Origin: Altererythrobacter xiamenensis
GTDB taxonomy: Bacteria > Pseudomonadota > Alphaproteobacteria > Sphingomonadales > Sphingomonadaceae
Assembly: GCF_900177715.1 (NCBI RefSeq)
Contig: NZ_FXWG01000001.1
Span: forward strand, 372,001-436,000
Direction of reading: 5' to 3'
DNA: 64,000 nt
The notes under the pieces: generated by a model
Database searches by the model: none
Told to the model about the DNA's origin: nothing
Seen by the model: the letters and a program-made list of their open reading frames with translations, nothing else
Translations under genes and position numbers: made by a program
Part shown: positions 1 to 8,140 of the stretch, in pieces
Layout: each line of letters begins with the position of its first letter
Position numbering within the stretch: the stretch's first letter is position 1

Positions 1-345
1 GACGAGGTCGATACGGCTGATATGCGCATCGAGGTTGACGCGAACGCTGGGCCATTTGAGTCGCGCTGCGACCTGTTCGATATGGGTCGACTTACCCGTA
101 CCATGATATCCCTGCACCATCACGCGGCGGTTATGGGCAAAGCCTGCAAGGATCGCGAGAGTCGTTTCCGGATCGAAGACGTAGTCCTTGTCCAGTTCGG
201 GCACGCGTTCGTCGGCGAGACTGAAGGCCGGAACCTGCCAGTCGATATCGATGCCGAACGTGTCGCGCACGTCGATCGTGGTGTCGGGAGCGGGAAACAG
301 CGTTTTCGCTGTGCCGTCGTAATCGGTTGCCATCAAGTCTTGCAT
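1..345 (-). CDS. cobS: Cobaltochelatase subunit CobS, 5' part only (runs off left edge)
   Basis: CobS is the AAA+ ATPase that, with CobT and CobN, drives cobalt insertion into hydrogenobyrinate a,c-diamide in aerobic cobalamin synthesis. The first 115 residues are visible and the frame stays open at base 1. The family's N-terminal block is recognisable (PDTTIDVRDTFGIDI, then VPELDKDYVFDPETTLAIL), followed by the Walker A loop GYHGTGKST at about residues 79-87. Two starts are possible, ATG at 345 or at 333; neither has a clear Shine-Dalgarno sequence. In many alphaproteobacteria cobS lies beside a J-domain gene and bolA; here those are about 2.7 kb away. Identification is secure, the exact start is not. 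Confidence 0.93.
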   Translation of the reverse strand, partial: MQDLMATDYDGTAKTLFPAPDTTIDVRDTFGIDIDWQVPAFSLADERVPELDKDYVFDPETTLAILAGFAHNRRVMVQGYHGTGKSTHIEQVAARLKWPSVRVNLDAHISRIDLV

Positions 346-401
346 GTCGAAAGCACGGTTAGCCGCGTGTCAGGGCAGCCGCAAGCGGGCATGGCCAAAC
401 A

Positions 402-429
402 TTTTCAATAGCGCCTGCATAACTATATA
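402..429 (+). promoter_or_regulatory. Putative promoter giving a leaderless mRNA for the MpaB-like oxygenase
   Basis: TATATA at 424-429 resembles a -10 element, with a weak -35-like TTTTCA at 402-407 and a 16-base spacer. The -10 ends only 7 bases before the ATG at 437, so transcription would begin at or next to the start codon. No Shine-Dalgarno sequence precedes that ATG. This is read from sequence only. Confidence 0.4.
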
Positions 430-436
430 GGGCGCT

Positions 437-1276
437 ATGCCCGATCCGATCGAAAGCCTGCGCATCAAACTCGTCGATCAGGTGCGGGGCGTTTTCAACG
501 ATGTCGAGGGCGGACAGCAGCCGGTGCCACCTTCCGACGAGGCGCTGTTCGAGCGCGATTCGCCGATCCGCATGGTCCATGCCGATATCGTGGGCATGAT
601 GGTCGGCGGGATTCGCGGCCTGCTGCTGCAGATGCTCCACCCGCATGCGCTGCAGGGCGTGCTCGATCATTCGAACTTTCGTGCGGACATGCATGGGCGC
701 CTGCGACGCACCGCGCGTTTCATAGCCGTCACGACCTTCGGGCACAGAGACGACGCACACAAGGCCATAGAGCGGGTCAACCGTATCCATGCCAAGGTGA
801 GCGGCACCCTGCCCGACGGGACCGCCTATTCCGCGAGCAATCCGCGCACGCTTGCCTGGGTTCACGTAGTCGAAGCGACCAGTTTCCTTGCCGCCTACAA
901 GCGCCATGTCCGGCCCGACATGCCGGGCCATGAGCAGGACGAATATTTCCGGCAATTCGCGCTGATCGCGCGCGCGCTTGGCGCCGATCCCGTCCCTGAA
1001 AACCGCAACGAAGCCGAGGCGCTGCTGCGCGAGCTACGCCGCGATCTTCGCACATCGCCCGAAGCGCGGGAGATCGCACAACTCGTGCTGACCCAGCGAC
1101 CAGAGGGCGCGCCGCCCGCCGTCCAGGCAATGCTCGGCGCAGAGGCGGTCGCAATGCTGCCAAGCTTTGCGCGTTCCATGCTGGGTCTGGAGCGTCCCGG
1201 TCTCGCCGCACTTCCAGCGCGCGCCGCCACCTGGGGTGTCGGCAAGACACTGCGATGGGCGTTCCGCCAAAATTGA
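437..1276 (+). CDS. Oxygenase MpaB family protein (DUF2236)
   Basis: A 279-residue protein of the MpaB/rubber-oxygenase (latex-clearing protein) superfamily, whose characterised members bind b-type haem and cleave prenyl or polyisoprene chains with O2. The family block with the proximal histidines is present (LLQMLHPHALQGVLDHS, about residues 61-77), as is the second conserved WVHV segment near residue 140. There is no signal peptide, so it is probably cytoplasmic or peripheral. It heads a plus-strand run of small detoxification-type genes, divergent from cobS. The natural substrate cannot be deduced; many sphingomonad homologues are annotated only as DUF2236. Confidence 0.85.
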   Translation: MPDPIESLRIKLVDQVRGVFNDVEGGQQPVPPSDEALFERDSPIRMVHADIVGMMVGGIRGLLLQMLHPHALQGVLDHSNFRADMHGRLRRTARFIAVTTFGHRDDAHKAIERVNRIHAKVSGTLPDGTAYSASNPRTLAWVHVVEATSFLAAYKRHVRPDMPGHEQDEYFRQFALIARALGADPVPENRNEAEALLRELRRDLRTSPEAREIAQLVLTQRPEGAPPAVQAMLGAEAVAMLPSFARSMLGLERPGLAALPARAATWGVGKTLRWAFRQN

Positions 1277-1337
1277 CTGCATGCAACCAGGCGAAATGTA
1301 GTATATCCCCGCCGTCGGACGATGGGAGGGATTGCCA

Positions 1338-1697
1338 ATGTATATCGCGGTAGCTGCGCTTTCGGTGCCGGAATCCAACAGGCAGGCATATCTCGAAGCG
1401 GCCGAGTTCATGGCGAATTGGTCGATGAGTCACGGCGCTCTGGAAGTGATGGAGGCGTGGGAAGCATATGTTCCCGACGGCAAGAATACCGACCTTCGCA
1501 AGGCCGTAGCCGCGCCCGACGGCGAGAAGATCGTTACCGGATGGGTGATCTGGCCCGACAAGGAAACGCTGGAGAAAGCCAAGGAAGCCATGGGACGGGG
1601 TGAAGGATTTGAAGGCTATCCTGCCGGCGATCCGCCCTTCGACCCATCGCGCCTGATCTTCGGAGAGTTCGAACCGCTATTGACGAAAGGGCGATGA
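1338..1697 (+). CDS. DUF1428 domain-containing protein
   Basis: A 119-residue protein of the DUF1428 family, a dimeric alpha/beta-barrel fold of unknown function. The opening MYIAVAALSVPE and the middle block VTGWVIWPDKETLEKA match the family pattern. ATG at 1338 is chosen over the upstream TTG at 1332 because a GGGAGGG Shine-Dalgarno sequence ends 7 bases before it. It lies 4 bases from the following GST gene and is probably cotranscribed with it. Some relatives sit next to glyoxalase-like genes, which suggests but does not prove a role in small-molecule detoxification. Confidence 0.85.
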   Translation: MYIAVAALSVPESNRQAYLEAAEFMANWSMSHGALEVMEAWEAYVPDGKNTDLRKAVAAPDGEKIVTGWVIWPDKETLEKAKEAMGRGEGFEGYPAGDPPFDPSRLIFGEFEPLLTKGR

Positions 1698-1701
1698 ACC
1701 C

Positions 1702-2334
1702 ATGGCCGATTTCACATTCTACACCGTCGCGATGAGCCGGGGGCAGATCGCGCGCTGGGCGCTGCACGAAGCGGGTGCCGACTACGATCAGGTCGTGTTC
1801 GACTGGGCGACGCGCCCCGACAGCTTCAAGCAGATCAACCCCATGAACAAGGTGCCGACGCTCGTCCACCACCATGGCGATCACGACCACGTCGTGACCG
1901 AGGCGGCGGCGATCTGCCATTATCTCGCCGAAACCCATCCCGATGCCGGCTTGCTGCCCGACGCCCACGAGAAGGCATCCTATTTCCGCTGGCTTTTCTT
2001 CGCCGCGGGACCGCTCGAACAGGCGGTCGTTGCCAAGGCGATGGATTGGGAAGTGCCGGAGGAACGGCGCGGCATGGCCGGGTTCGGCTCGCTCGATCTC
2101 ACGCTGGACGCGTGCGCCGACTGGCTCGAGAACAACGATTACGCTGCCGGCAGCCGCTTCACGATGGCCGACGTTTACTTCGGCAGTCAATTCATCTGGG
2201 GACTGCGCTTTGGCTCGATTCCCGAGCGCCCCGGCTTCAAGTCCTATGTCGATCGGCTTTCGGCACGCGAGAAATATCAGGACGCACTCGCGGTCGACCA
2301 GAAGTTGATCGAGGAAGCCGCCGAAGGTCAATGA
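1702..2334 (+). CDS. Glutathione S-transferase family protein
   Basis: A 210-residue GST-fold protein. The thioredoxin-like N-terminal domain (about residues 1-82) contains the cis-proline motif KVPTL and the glutathione-binding TEAAAI segment, equivalent to the ESxAI of other GSTs. The all-helical C-terminal domain ends with the N-capping stretch FTMADVYFGS. The N-terminal YTVAMSRGQIARW carries Ser and Tyr as candidate catalytic residues. It should conjugate or reduce electrophiles with glutathione in the cytoplasm. It starts 4 bases after DUF1428 and ends 3 bases before the next gene, so the three look like one operon. Confidence 0.9.
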   Translation: MADFTFYTVAMSRGQIARWALHEAGADYDQVVFDWATRPDSFKQINPMNKVPTLVHHHGDHDHVVTEAAAICHYLAETHPDAGLLPDAHEKASYFRWLFFAAGPLEQAVVAKAMDWEVPEERRGMAGFGSLDLTLDACADWLENNDYAAGSRFTMADVYFGSQFIWGLRFGSIPERPGFKSYVDRLSAREKYQDALAVDQKLIEEAAEGQ

Positions 2335-2337
2335 ACA

Positions 2338-3012
2338 GTGTCTCGCAAGATCAAGGGTGCCGTGTTCGTTTCCCTCGACGGGGTCATTCAGGCCCCGGGA
2401 GGTCCGGCCGAAGACATCACCGGCGGTTTCAGCGAAGGCGGCTGGGTGTTCAAGGTCGGCGACGAGGGACTCGATGAGACGCTCGGCCCCCTGTTCTCTG
2501 GCGATTTCAGCTTGCTACTCGGTCGGCGGACCTATGACATTTTCGCAGCCTATTGGCGCTATGTCGGCGACGCCGATGGCGGCATGGGCGAATTGTTCAC
2601 GAGGATCGACAAGTTCGTCCTGACGAGAGGTGACCGGCCGCTCGAATGGGAGAACAGTCACCGGCTAGACGGGATCGATGGTTTCGCGACGCTGAAAGAG
2701 ACCGATGGCCCCGACCTGCTTATCCAGGGATCGAGCACGCTTTATCCAGCTTTGCTTGCAGACGGCTTGATCGATGAACTGACAGTCATGACTTTCCCCG
2801 TGGTCCTCGGCCAAGGCAAACGCCTCTTCGGTGATGGCACGCCTGCCGCCATGCTGGAGGTGACCGATCACCGCGTGACCGACAAGGGGACGGTGATCAC
2901 CACCTATCGCCCCAACGGGCCTTTGCCGCCCTACCCCGAAGATGCGCCGGGGCAGAGCACGAGCAAGCGCGAGGCTGAACGTCAGCGGAAAATGGCAGAG
3001 GGAAGCTGGTAA
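2338..3012 (+). CDS. Dihydrofolate reductase family protein (RibD C-terminal domain)
   Basis: A 224-residue protein with a RibD_C/DHFR-like fold, resembling YyaP/YwjB-type reductases rather than true DHFR. Recognisable blocks are the VSLDGVIQAPGG start, LLLGRRTYDIF, the pyridine-nucleotide-binding LLIQGSSTLYPALLADGLID, and TVMTFPVVLGQGKRLF. The substrate is unknown. Translation probably begins at GTG 2338, three bases after the GST stop. The last 35 residues are charged (QSTSKREAERQRKMAEG) and look like a disordered tail. It converges with the J-domain gene, whose stop lies 11 bases away. Confidence 0.85.
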   Translation: MSRKIKGAVFVSLDGVIQAPGGPAEDITGGFSEGGWVFKVGDEGLDETLGPLFSGDFSLLLGRRTYDIFAAYWRYVGDADGGMGELFTRIDKFVLTRGDRPLEWENSHRLDGIDGFATLKETDGPDLLIQGSSTLYPALLADGLIDELTVMTFPVVLGQGKRLFGDGTPAAMLEVTDHRVTDKGTVITTYRPNGPLPPYPEDAPGQSTSKREAERQRKMAEGSW

Positions 3013-3022
3013 GGCCGCGAAG

Positions 3023-3616
3023 TCAGCCGATGGCGTTCGACTTGCGCAGCAGCTGATAGGCTTCGACCACACGGGTGAGCCGTTTTTCGTACTTGCGGTC
3101 GCCGCCGTTGCGGTCCGGGTGATAGCGCCGGACCAACTCCGAGTAGCGCCTGCGCAAGCGTCGCCGGTCGGTGTCGAGACCCAACCCCATCGTTTCGAGC
3201 GCCTGTGCCTCGTCGCGGTTGAACCTGCCGTCCATCGCCATCTCGGCCTCGCGCCGCGCGCGGCTCTTGATGCCATTGGCACGCGCGCCGATTGCATCGA
3301 GCGGATCGTGGAAGTCGGCCCAGCGCGGCATCCCGTCGACACCGGCAGTGGCGCGGAAGGCGGGGCTTTCGGTCTGCCAGCCCGATGAGGGAGACTGCGC
3401 GGTGAGGATTTCCTCGGCGCTCATTCCCTCGAACCAGTCGTATCCGGAATTGAACTCGCGCACATGGTCGAGGCAGAACCAGCGATATTCGCCCGGCCCG
3501 TCGAAACTGCTCCCGCGATAACCCGGAGCGCGAAACTCGCCCGCCTCGGTGCAAGTCGGATGCTCGCATTCGCGGCCACTATCTTCGAACCGCCCATGAA
3601 ATCTCGACTGCGCCAT
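3023..3616 (-). CDS. J-domain-containing (DnaJ-like) protein
   Basis: A protein of about 197 residues with a C-terminal J domain; the HPD motif that stimulates DnaK ATPase is in RRYHPDRNGGDRKYEKRL near the end. The N-terminal half is the alphaproteobacterial-specific region with paired cysteines (RECEHPTC) and the block YRWFCLDHVREFNSGYDWFEGM. There are no G/F or zinc-finger regions, so it is a type III J protein. ATG codons at 3616, 3622 and 3634 are all possible; 3616 gives the family-typical MAQSRFHGRFE start and avoids crowding bolA. It is divergent from bolA, a widely conserved arrangement. Confidence 0.9.
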   Translation of the reverse strand: MAQSRFHGRFEDSGRECEHPTCTEAGEFRAPGYRGSSFDGPGEYRWFCLDHVREFNSGYDWFEGMSAEEILTAQSPSSGWQTESPAFRATAGVDGMPRWADFHDPLDAIGARANGIKSRARREAEMAMDGRFNRDEAQALETMGLGLDTDRRRLRRRYSELVRRYHPDRNGGDRKYEKRLTRVVEAYQLLRKSNAIG

Positions 3617-3668
3617 CGCCATTAGGATGGGCATGGACAAGCCATCTGTGAACCCCCAAATGATCCGC

Positions 3669-3941
3669 ATGACCGGAACAATGGCACAGGAAATCGAAGC
3701 GCGGCTGCGCGAGGCGTTCATCCCTTCGCGGCTCGACGTGATCAACGACAGCGCGAAACACGCGGGCCATTCGGGCGACGATGGCAGCGGCGAATCCCAC
3801 TTCACCGTGGTGATCGAGGCGGCCGCCTTCGCCGATATGAACCGGCTGCAGCGCCAGCGAGCCGTGATCGCTGCGCTTGGAGACATTCCCGGCGAGCGCG
3901 TTCACGCCCTTGCGATCAAGGCCAGCGCACCACCAGCGTGA
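3669..3941 (+). CDS. bolA: BolA family protein
   Basis: A small BolA-fold protein that, in characterised systems, binds a monothiol glutaredoxin through a shared [2Fe-2S] cluster and takes part in iron sensing and Fe-S trafficking. The family signature DSAKHAGH, the block SHFTVVIEAAAF and the C-terminal ligand histidine (ERVHALAIKA) are clear. ATG 3669 gives the usual MTGxxAQEIEARL start; ATG 3627, 3633, 3660 and 3681 are in frame. Its stop overlaps the GTG start of the Nudix gene (GTGA), so the two are translationally coupled. Confidence 0.92.
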   Translation: MTGTMAQEIEARLREAFIPSRLDVINDSAKHAGHSGDDGSGESHFTVVIEAAAFADMNRLQRQRAVIAALGDIPGERVHALAIKASAPPA

Positions 3942-4393
3942 GTATCGGCGCGCCAGCGAAGCGCATCAGGCGCGCAGCGAGGATCATCGTCATCGATCAG
4001 CATGACCGCTTGCTGATGTTCCGCTTCGACGTAGAGGGGCGCGATCCCTTCTGGGTGACGGCGGGTGGCGAATGCGATCCGGACGAAAGCTTCATCGACG
4101 CGGCCCGCCGCGAACTCTTCGAGGAAACCGGCATCGATGCCGATCCCGGCGAGCAGATTGCACGCATCTGTCCGGAGTTCGTCACCGTCGAAGGGGAACC
4201 GGTTAAGGCCGACGAGCGCTATTTCCGTGTGCATGTCCGGGAAACCAGAATCGATACGTCGAACCATACCGAGCTCGAACAGCGCGTCATGCAGGAACAC
4301 CGTTGGTTTACGCAGGAAGAATTGCGCGCTTGGCCTGAGGCCATCTTTCCCGAGAACATCGCCGAGTTGATGAAGGAGGATCAGGTGCAATGA
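3938..4393 (+). CDS. NUDIX hydrolase
   Basis: A 151-residue Nudix hydrolase that would cleave a nucleoside diphosphate linked to another moiety. The Nudix box is complete: it begins GGECDPDESF, continues through AARRELFEETGI at about residues 46-69, and has the catalytic REL and EE residues in place. The N-terminal RAARIIVIDQHDRLLMFRF is the usual first strand. GTG 3938 overlaps the bolA stop and the stop overlaps the pirin ATG (ATGA), which argues for a bolA-nudix-pirin operon. Substrate is not predictable from sequence. Confidence 0.92.
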   Translation: MSIGAPAKRIRRAARIIVIDQHDRLLMFRFDVEGRDPFWVTAGGECDPDESFIDAARRELFEETGIDADPGEQIARICPEFVTVEGEPVKADERYFRVHVRETRIDTSNHTELEQRVMQEHRWFTQEELRAWPEAIFPENIAELMKEDQVQ

Positions 4394-5274
4394 TCACGCA
4401 GACGATAACCCCGACGACCCATGATCTGGGGCAATTCGAAGTGCGCCGCGCCTTGCCATCGAAAGCGCGCACCATGGTCGGCCCCTTCATCTTCGTCGAC
4501 GAGTTCGGTCCCGCGCAGCTCGATCAGGGCGGTGGCATGGATGTGCGCCCGCACCCGCATATCAATCTCGCCACGGTCACCTGGCTGTTCGAAGGAGCGA
4601 TCGACCATCGCGACAGTCTCGGCAGCTATTCCACCATCCGTCCGGGTCAGGTGAACCTGATGACCGCTGGCAAGGGCATCGTCCATTCCGAGCGCAGCCC
4701 GGAGAGCGAGCGCGAAGGCGGCCCCAAGCTGTTCGGCATGCAGACATGGCTCGCATTGCCCGACGGACAGGAAGAAATCGATCCCGCCTTCGAGGCAATC
4801 TCCGACCTGCCCATCGTCGAGGACCAATGCGCCAAGGCCATCGTCATCATGGGCAAACTTTGGGGCAAGCGCGCAGCGACCACGACACATGCCGAGACGA
4901 TTTATGCCGAGATTCACCTCGCTCCATCGGGAAGCCTGCCGATCGATGCCGAGGCGGAAGAACGCGCGGTGATGCTGGTCGATGGCGAAGCGAGCGTGGA
5001 TGGCGAGGCGCTGCAGCTGTATCAATTGGCCGTGCTGAAGCCGGGTCAGGCGATGACGCTGGCTTCGGAAAAGGGTGCGCGCGTCATGCTGCTGGGCGGC
5101 GAAGCATTTGCCACCCAGCGTCACGTCTGGTGGAACTTCATCAGTTCAAACCGTGACCGCATCCGCCAGGCGCGAGAGGACTGGGTCAATCAGCGCTTCC
5201 CCGAAGTACCGGGTGACTCGGAGGAAAGAATTCCGCTACCCGAAGGTGAACCGAAAACGGTCAGCTACCCCTAG
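4390..5274 (+). CDS. Pirin family protein
   Basis: A 294-residue bicupin of the pirin family. Bacterial pirins bind Fe(II) and some have quercetin 2,3-dioxygenase activity or modulate metabolic enzymes. The metal site is intact: PHPHIN supplies two His, and the HSERS segment supplies His and Glu. The first cupin contains ATVTWLFEGAIDHRDSLGS. The C-terminal cupin is more divergent, and the last 40 residues (FPEVPGDSEERIPLP) match typical pirin tails. It is translationally coupled to the upstream Nudix gene by an ATGA overlap. Confidence 0.93.
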   Translation: MITQTITPTTHDLGQFEVRRALPSKARTMVGPFIFVDEFGPAQLDQGGGMDVRPHPHINLATVTWLFEGAIDHRDSLGSYSTIRPGQVNLMTAGKGIVHSERSPESEREGGPKLFGMQTWLALPDGQEEIDPAFEAISDLPIVEDQCAKAIVIMGKLWGKRAATTTHAETIYAEIHLAPSGSLPIDAEAEERAVMLVDGEASVDGEALQLYQLAVLKPGQAMTLASEKGARVMLLGGEAFATQRHVWWNFISSNRDRIRQAREDWVNQRFPEVPGDSEERIPLPEGEPKTVSYP

Positions 5275-5296
5275 AACACCGGCTGGAGAGGATTGC

Positions 5297-6109
5297 ATGG
5301 ATTTCAAGGATAAGGTCGTCTGGATCACGGGCGCATCGTCAGGGATCGGCGCGGCGCTTGCACGCGAATGGGCCAGCCGCGGCGCGCATCTGGTGCTGTC
5401 GGGGCGTGACGAGGCGCGCCTGTCCGAAGTGGCCAAGGACTGCGGCGAAACGCTGATTCTTCCATTCGACGTTCGTGACGATGATGCGCTGGCCGAGGCG
5501 ACGCGAAAAGCGATCGACTGGAAGGGCGGCGTCGATTTCGCGGTTGCCAATGCCGGTGTGTCGCAGCGCAGCCAGGCGCTCAAGACCGACATGCAGGTCT
5601 ATCGCGATATCATCGAGATCGATCTCACGGCGCAGATTGCCTTTGCCCAGGGCCTGATCGGCCACATGGCAGAGCGCGGCTCGGGCGGCCTGGCCTTCAT
5701 CTCCTCGATCGCAGGCAAGGTCGGCGTGCCGATGCGAACCGCCTATTCCGCGGCGAAATTCGGCCTTGCCGGCTATGCCGACGCGCTGCGCGCCGAACTC
5801 AGCCAGAAAGGCGTTTCGGTTCACGTCATTTACCCCGGCTCGATCGCGACCGACGTCAGCCGCAATGCGCTGACCGCCGACGGCAGCAAGCGCGGGCGGA
5901 GTGACAAGGTAATCGACGAAGGCATTCGCCCGGATGACGCGGCCAAGAAGATGATAGATGCCATCGTGCTCGCCCAGCGCGAGATCATCGTGGCCGAGGG
6001 TATGGAGGAGGCGATGGGCGAACTCCGCCGAACGCCCGACCAGCTGCTCGATCAGGTCGCGGGCATGGTCGCCAACGGCTACATGGAAAAGATGGAAGCG
6101 GAAGGCTGA
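5297..6109 (+). CDS. SDR family oxidoreductase
   Basis: A 270-residue classical short-chain dehydrogenase/reductase. The nucleotide-binding motif TGASSGIG (residues 11-18) and NAG (in AVANAGVSQ) are present, as are the catalytic Ser in FISSIAGKVG and the YSAAK motif. A PGSIATDV segment follows the active site. ATG 5297 is chosen because GGAGAGG ends about 6 bases upstream and the protein then begins MDFKDKVVWITG, as SDRs do. It lies 22 bases after pirin and 6 before the hydrolase, so probably belongs to the same operon. Substrate unknown. Confidence 0.92.
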   Translation: MDFKDKVVWITGASSGIGAALAREWASRGAHLVLSGRDEARLSEVAKDCGETLILPFDVRDDDALAEATRKAIDWKGGVDFAVANAGVSQRSQALKTDMQVYRDIIEIDLTAQIAFAQGLIGHMAERGSGGLAFISSIAGKVGVPMRTAYSAAKFGLAGYADALRAELSQKGVSVHVIYPGSIATDVSRNALTADGSKRGRSDKVIDEGIRPDDAAKKMIDAIVLAQREIIVAEGMEEAMGELRRTPDQLLDQVAGMVANGYMEKMEAEG

Positions 6110-6115
6110 CGCGCG

Positions 6116-7009
6116 ATGAAGCAGACCCGCGTCAAACTCGCCAATGGCATCGAGCTCGATGTTGTCGATGAGGGCCCGCGTGATGCACCCGCGCTGATCT
6201 TCCTCCACGGCTTTCCCGAAAGCCATCGCACCTGGCGCCACCAGATCGCGCATTACGCCGACCAATACCGCTGCATCGCGCCCGACCAGCGCGGCTATCG
6301 CGGCTCGTCGAAGCCGCAGGAGGTCGAAGCCTACACGCCCGACAAGCTGATCGGTGACATCTTCCTGCTCGCCGATGCGCTGGGCATCGACACATTCACT
6401 ATCGTCGGTCACGACTGGGGCGGAGCGATCGCCTGGGGCGTTGCCGTCACCGGCCAGCACGCCCGCGTCACCCGCGCCGTGATCGCCAATGCGCCGCATC
6501 CCCTTGTTTTCCAGCGCCTGCTCTACACCAATCGCGAGCAGCGTGAGGCGAGCCAGTACATCCGCGCTTTTCGCGATCCTGCGAATGACGCGCTGGTTCG
6601 CGAGCATGGGCTGACAGGTCTGCTTCAGCACGCAGTCAATTGGGACAAGCCGTCAGCCATGGAGCCTTCAGAGCGCGAAGCATTGCTCGAGGACTGGAAA
6701 GATACCGACGCGGCTTTCGGAATGCTCAATTATTATCGCGCAAGTCCGATGACGGTTCCGAGGATGGGCGAACCCTTTGAATTGCCTGCGGCCTACACCC
6801 CTCCGTCCTTGCCGGAACTGACCATACCCACGCTTGTCATCTGGGCGCTGGACGACATGGCTTTGCCGCCCGAGAATCTCGACGGGCTGGACGAAGTGAT
6901 CGAACCTCTCGAAATCGTGAAGGTGCCGGATTGCGGGCACTTCGTCCCTTGGGAAGCGCCGACAGAGTTCAACTCCGCAATGGACGCGTTTCTAGAGCGG
7001 ACAGCCTAG
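6116..7009 (+). CDS. Alpha/beta hydrolase, epoxide-hydrolase type
   Basis: A 297-residue alpha/beta-fold hydrolase. The oxyanion motif HGFPES (about residues 31-36) and the nucleophile elbow GHDWGG, with Asp rather than Ser, place it in the epoxide hydrolase/haloalkane dehalogenase branch. The cap tyrosines expected of epoxide hydrolases may be those in NYYRASP. The acid is probably in WALDDMALPP and the catalytic His is in CGHFVPWE. It is cytoplasmic, follows the SDR gene by 6 bases, and converges with the DUF2332 gene. Epoxide hydrolysis is inferred from the motifs, not established. Confidence 0.9.
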   Translation: MKQTRVKLANGIELDVVDEGPRDAPALIFLHGFPESHRTWRHQIAHYADQYRCIAPDQRGYRGSSKPQEVEAYTPDKLIGDIFLLADALGIDTFTIVGHDWGGAIAWGVAVTGQHARVTRAVIANAPHPLVFQRLLYTNREQREASQYIRAFRDPANDALVREHGLTGLLQHAVNWDKPSAMEPSEREALLEDWKDTDAAFGMLNYYRASPMTVPRMGEPFELPAAYTPPSLPELTIPTLVIWALDDMALPPENLDGLDEVIEPLEIVKVPDCGHFVPWEAPTEFNSAMDAFLERTA

Positions 7010-7018
7010 GCCGAGAGC

Positions 7019-8086
7019 CTACTCCGCGCCGGTCCATTCGACCCAGGCACCATGCGGATGGGCATGCGCGAGCATGACTTCCTCCGCGCCGCCGGGCCAA
7101 TAGCGCAGGCGCAATTCGTGGCGGAACGTCTCGCGGTTGGTCTCCAGCTTCATCCACGCAAGCGGGCGGTCCGTAGTCGCATTCTCAGCAGCCGAAGCCA
7201 TCGCTTTTTCGATCCGGCCCTGACTTGCTTCGGGAATATATTGCCACACGATCGAGTGGAATAGCACGCGGGTAGTGCCCTCCTCCTGCGGCTCGGCCAG
7301 GGCAGCCTCGACGAAATCGGCGGCATCGGCAGCGACCACATCGGGCTTGCGCTCGCCAGCCAATTCGGCGGCGGCATCGATCCGGTGCATGCGCAAGGAC
7401 GCCTCAGGCCAGACATAGCTCTTGAGACGCAGGACCGCGTCCTCGTCGGTCAGATCGACCGGAGAAATATCGCAGCCCCTGATCGAGACGATCTCCAGCT
7501 GATTGTCCGGCGGCGCTTCCCCGCGCCATTCGGGGGCGATACTCATGGGGCTCGCATCCGGCCCGACCGCCACACCGCCCAACTCGTAATGATAGCGATC
7601 CATCATGGTGTTGATGCCCGCACTTGCGCCCAGTTCGAGCATTTCGAAGCGCGGCGGCACACGCCCTGCCAGCCACAGCAGTCCCGCCATGAGAGACGCG
7701 GAGCGCCCCGCTTCGTTGGTCTGAGGCGGTCCGTCGAGCCAGGGCATCAGCTCTGCATCATGCGCGCTCACCAGTTCACACACCAGCGCATCCACGCTCG
7801 GCTGGGCCGTCATGCGCCCGGCATAGACATCGGCGAGGCGCGTATCCGCGCCGCGCAATACGAGGTTATGCAGGCCCCCGGCGATCCTCAGCGGCATGGC
7901 ATCCTTGAGCGAAAGGCCCTGCCAGTTCGCGATGCGGCGACCAACAGCAGTCTCGCCATCGAGCAGGGCCAGCAGCGCCCGAATGACCTTGGCCGTGCCC
8001 GGTGCGCCGCCCTCTTCTGCATGGCGCGCCTGCCATTCGATCGCATCCTCGATCGAAGTGATGTCCATTACCGCGCCATCCACCAT
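7019..8086 (-). CDS. DUF2332 domain-containing protein
   Basis: A 355-residue protein of the DUF2332 family, cytoplasmic, function unknown. Conserved features are an N-terminal helical region (DAIEWQARHAE), the central MLELGASAGINTMMDRYHYELGG, which looks like a methyltransferase-type glycine loop, and the C-terminal LFHSIVWQYIPEASQ. The fold may therefore be Rossmann-like, but no reaction is known. ATG 8086 follows an AGGAGGCC Shine-Dalgarno sequence. It diverges from hisG and converges with the epoxide-hydrolase-like gene. Confidence 0.85.
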   Translation of the reverse strand: MVDGAVMDITSIEDAIEWQARHAEEGGAPGTAKVIRALLALLDGETAVGRRIANWQGLSLKDAMPLRIAGGLHNLVLRGADTRLADVYAGRMTAQPSVDALVCELVSAHDAELMPWLDGPPQTNEAGRSASLMAGLLWLAGRVPPRFEMLELGASAGINTMMDRYHYELGGVAVGPDASPMSIAPEWRGEAPPDNQLEIVSIRGCDISPVDLTDEDAVLRLKSYVWPEASLRMHRIDAAAELAGERKPDVVAADAADFVEAALAEPQEEGTTRVLFHSIVWQYIPEASQGRIEKAMASAAENATTDRPLAWMKLETNRETFRHELRLRYWPGGAEEVMLAHAHPHGAWVEWTGAE

Positions 8087-8140
8087 ATGGCCTCCTTTTG
8101 ATTGCCCTTTTGCTGCCCAATGCCTAAGTGCCGCGGCGCG

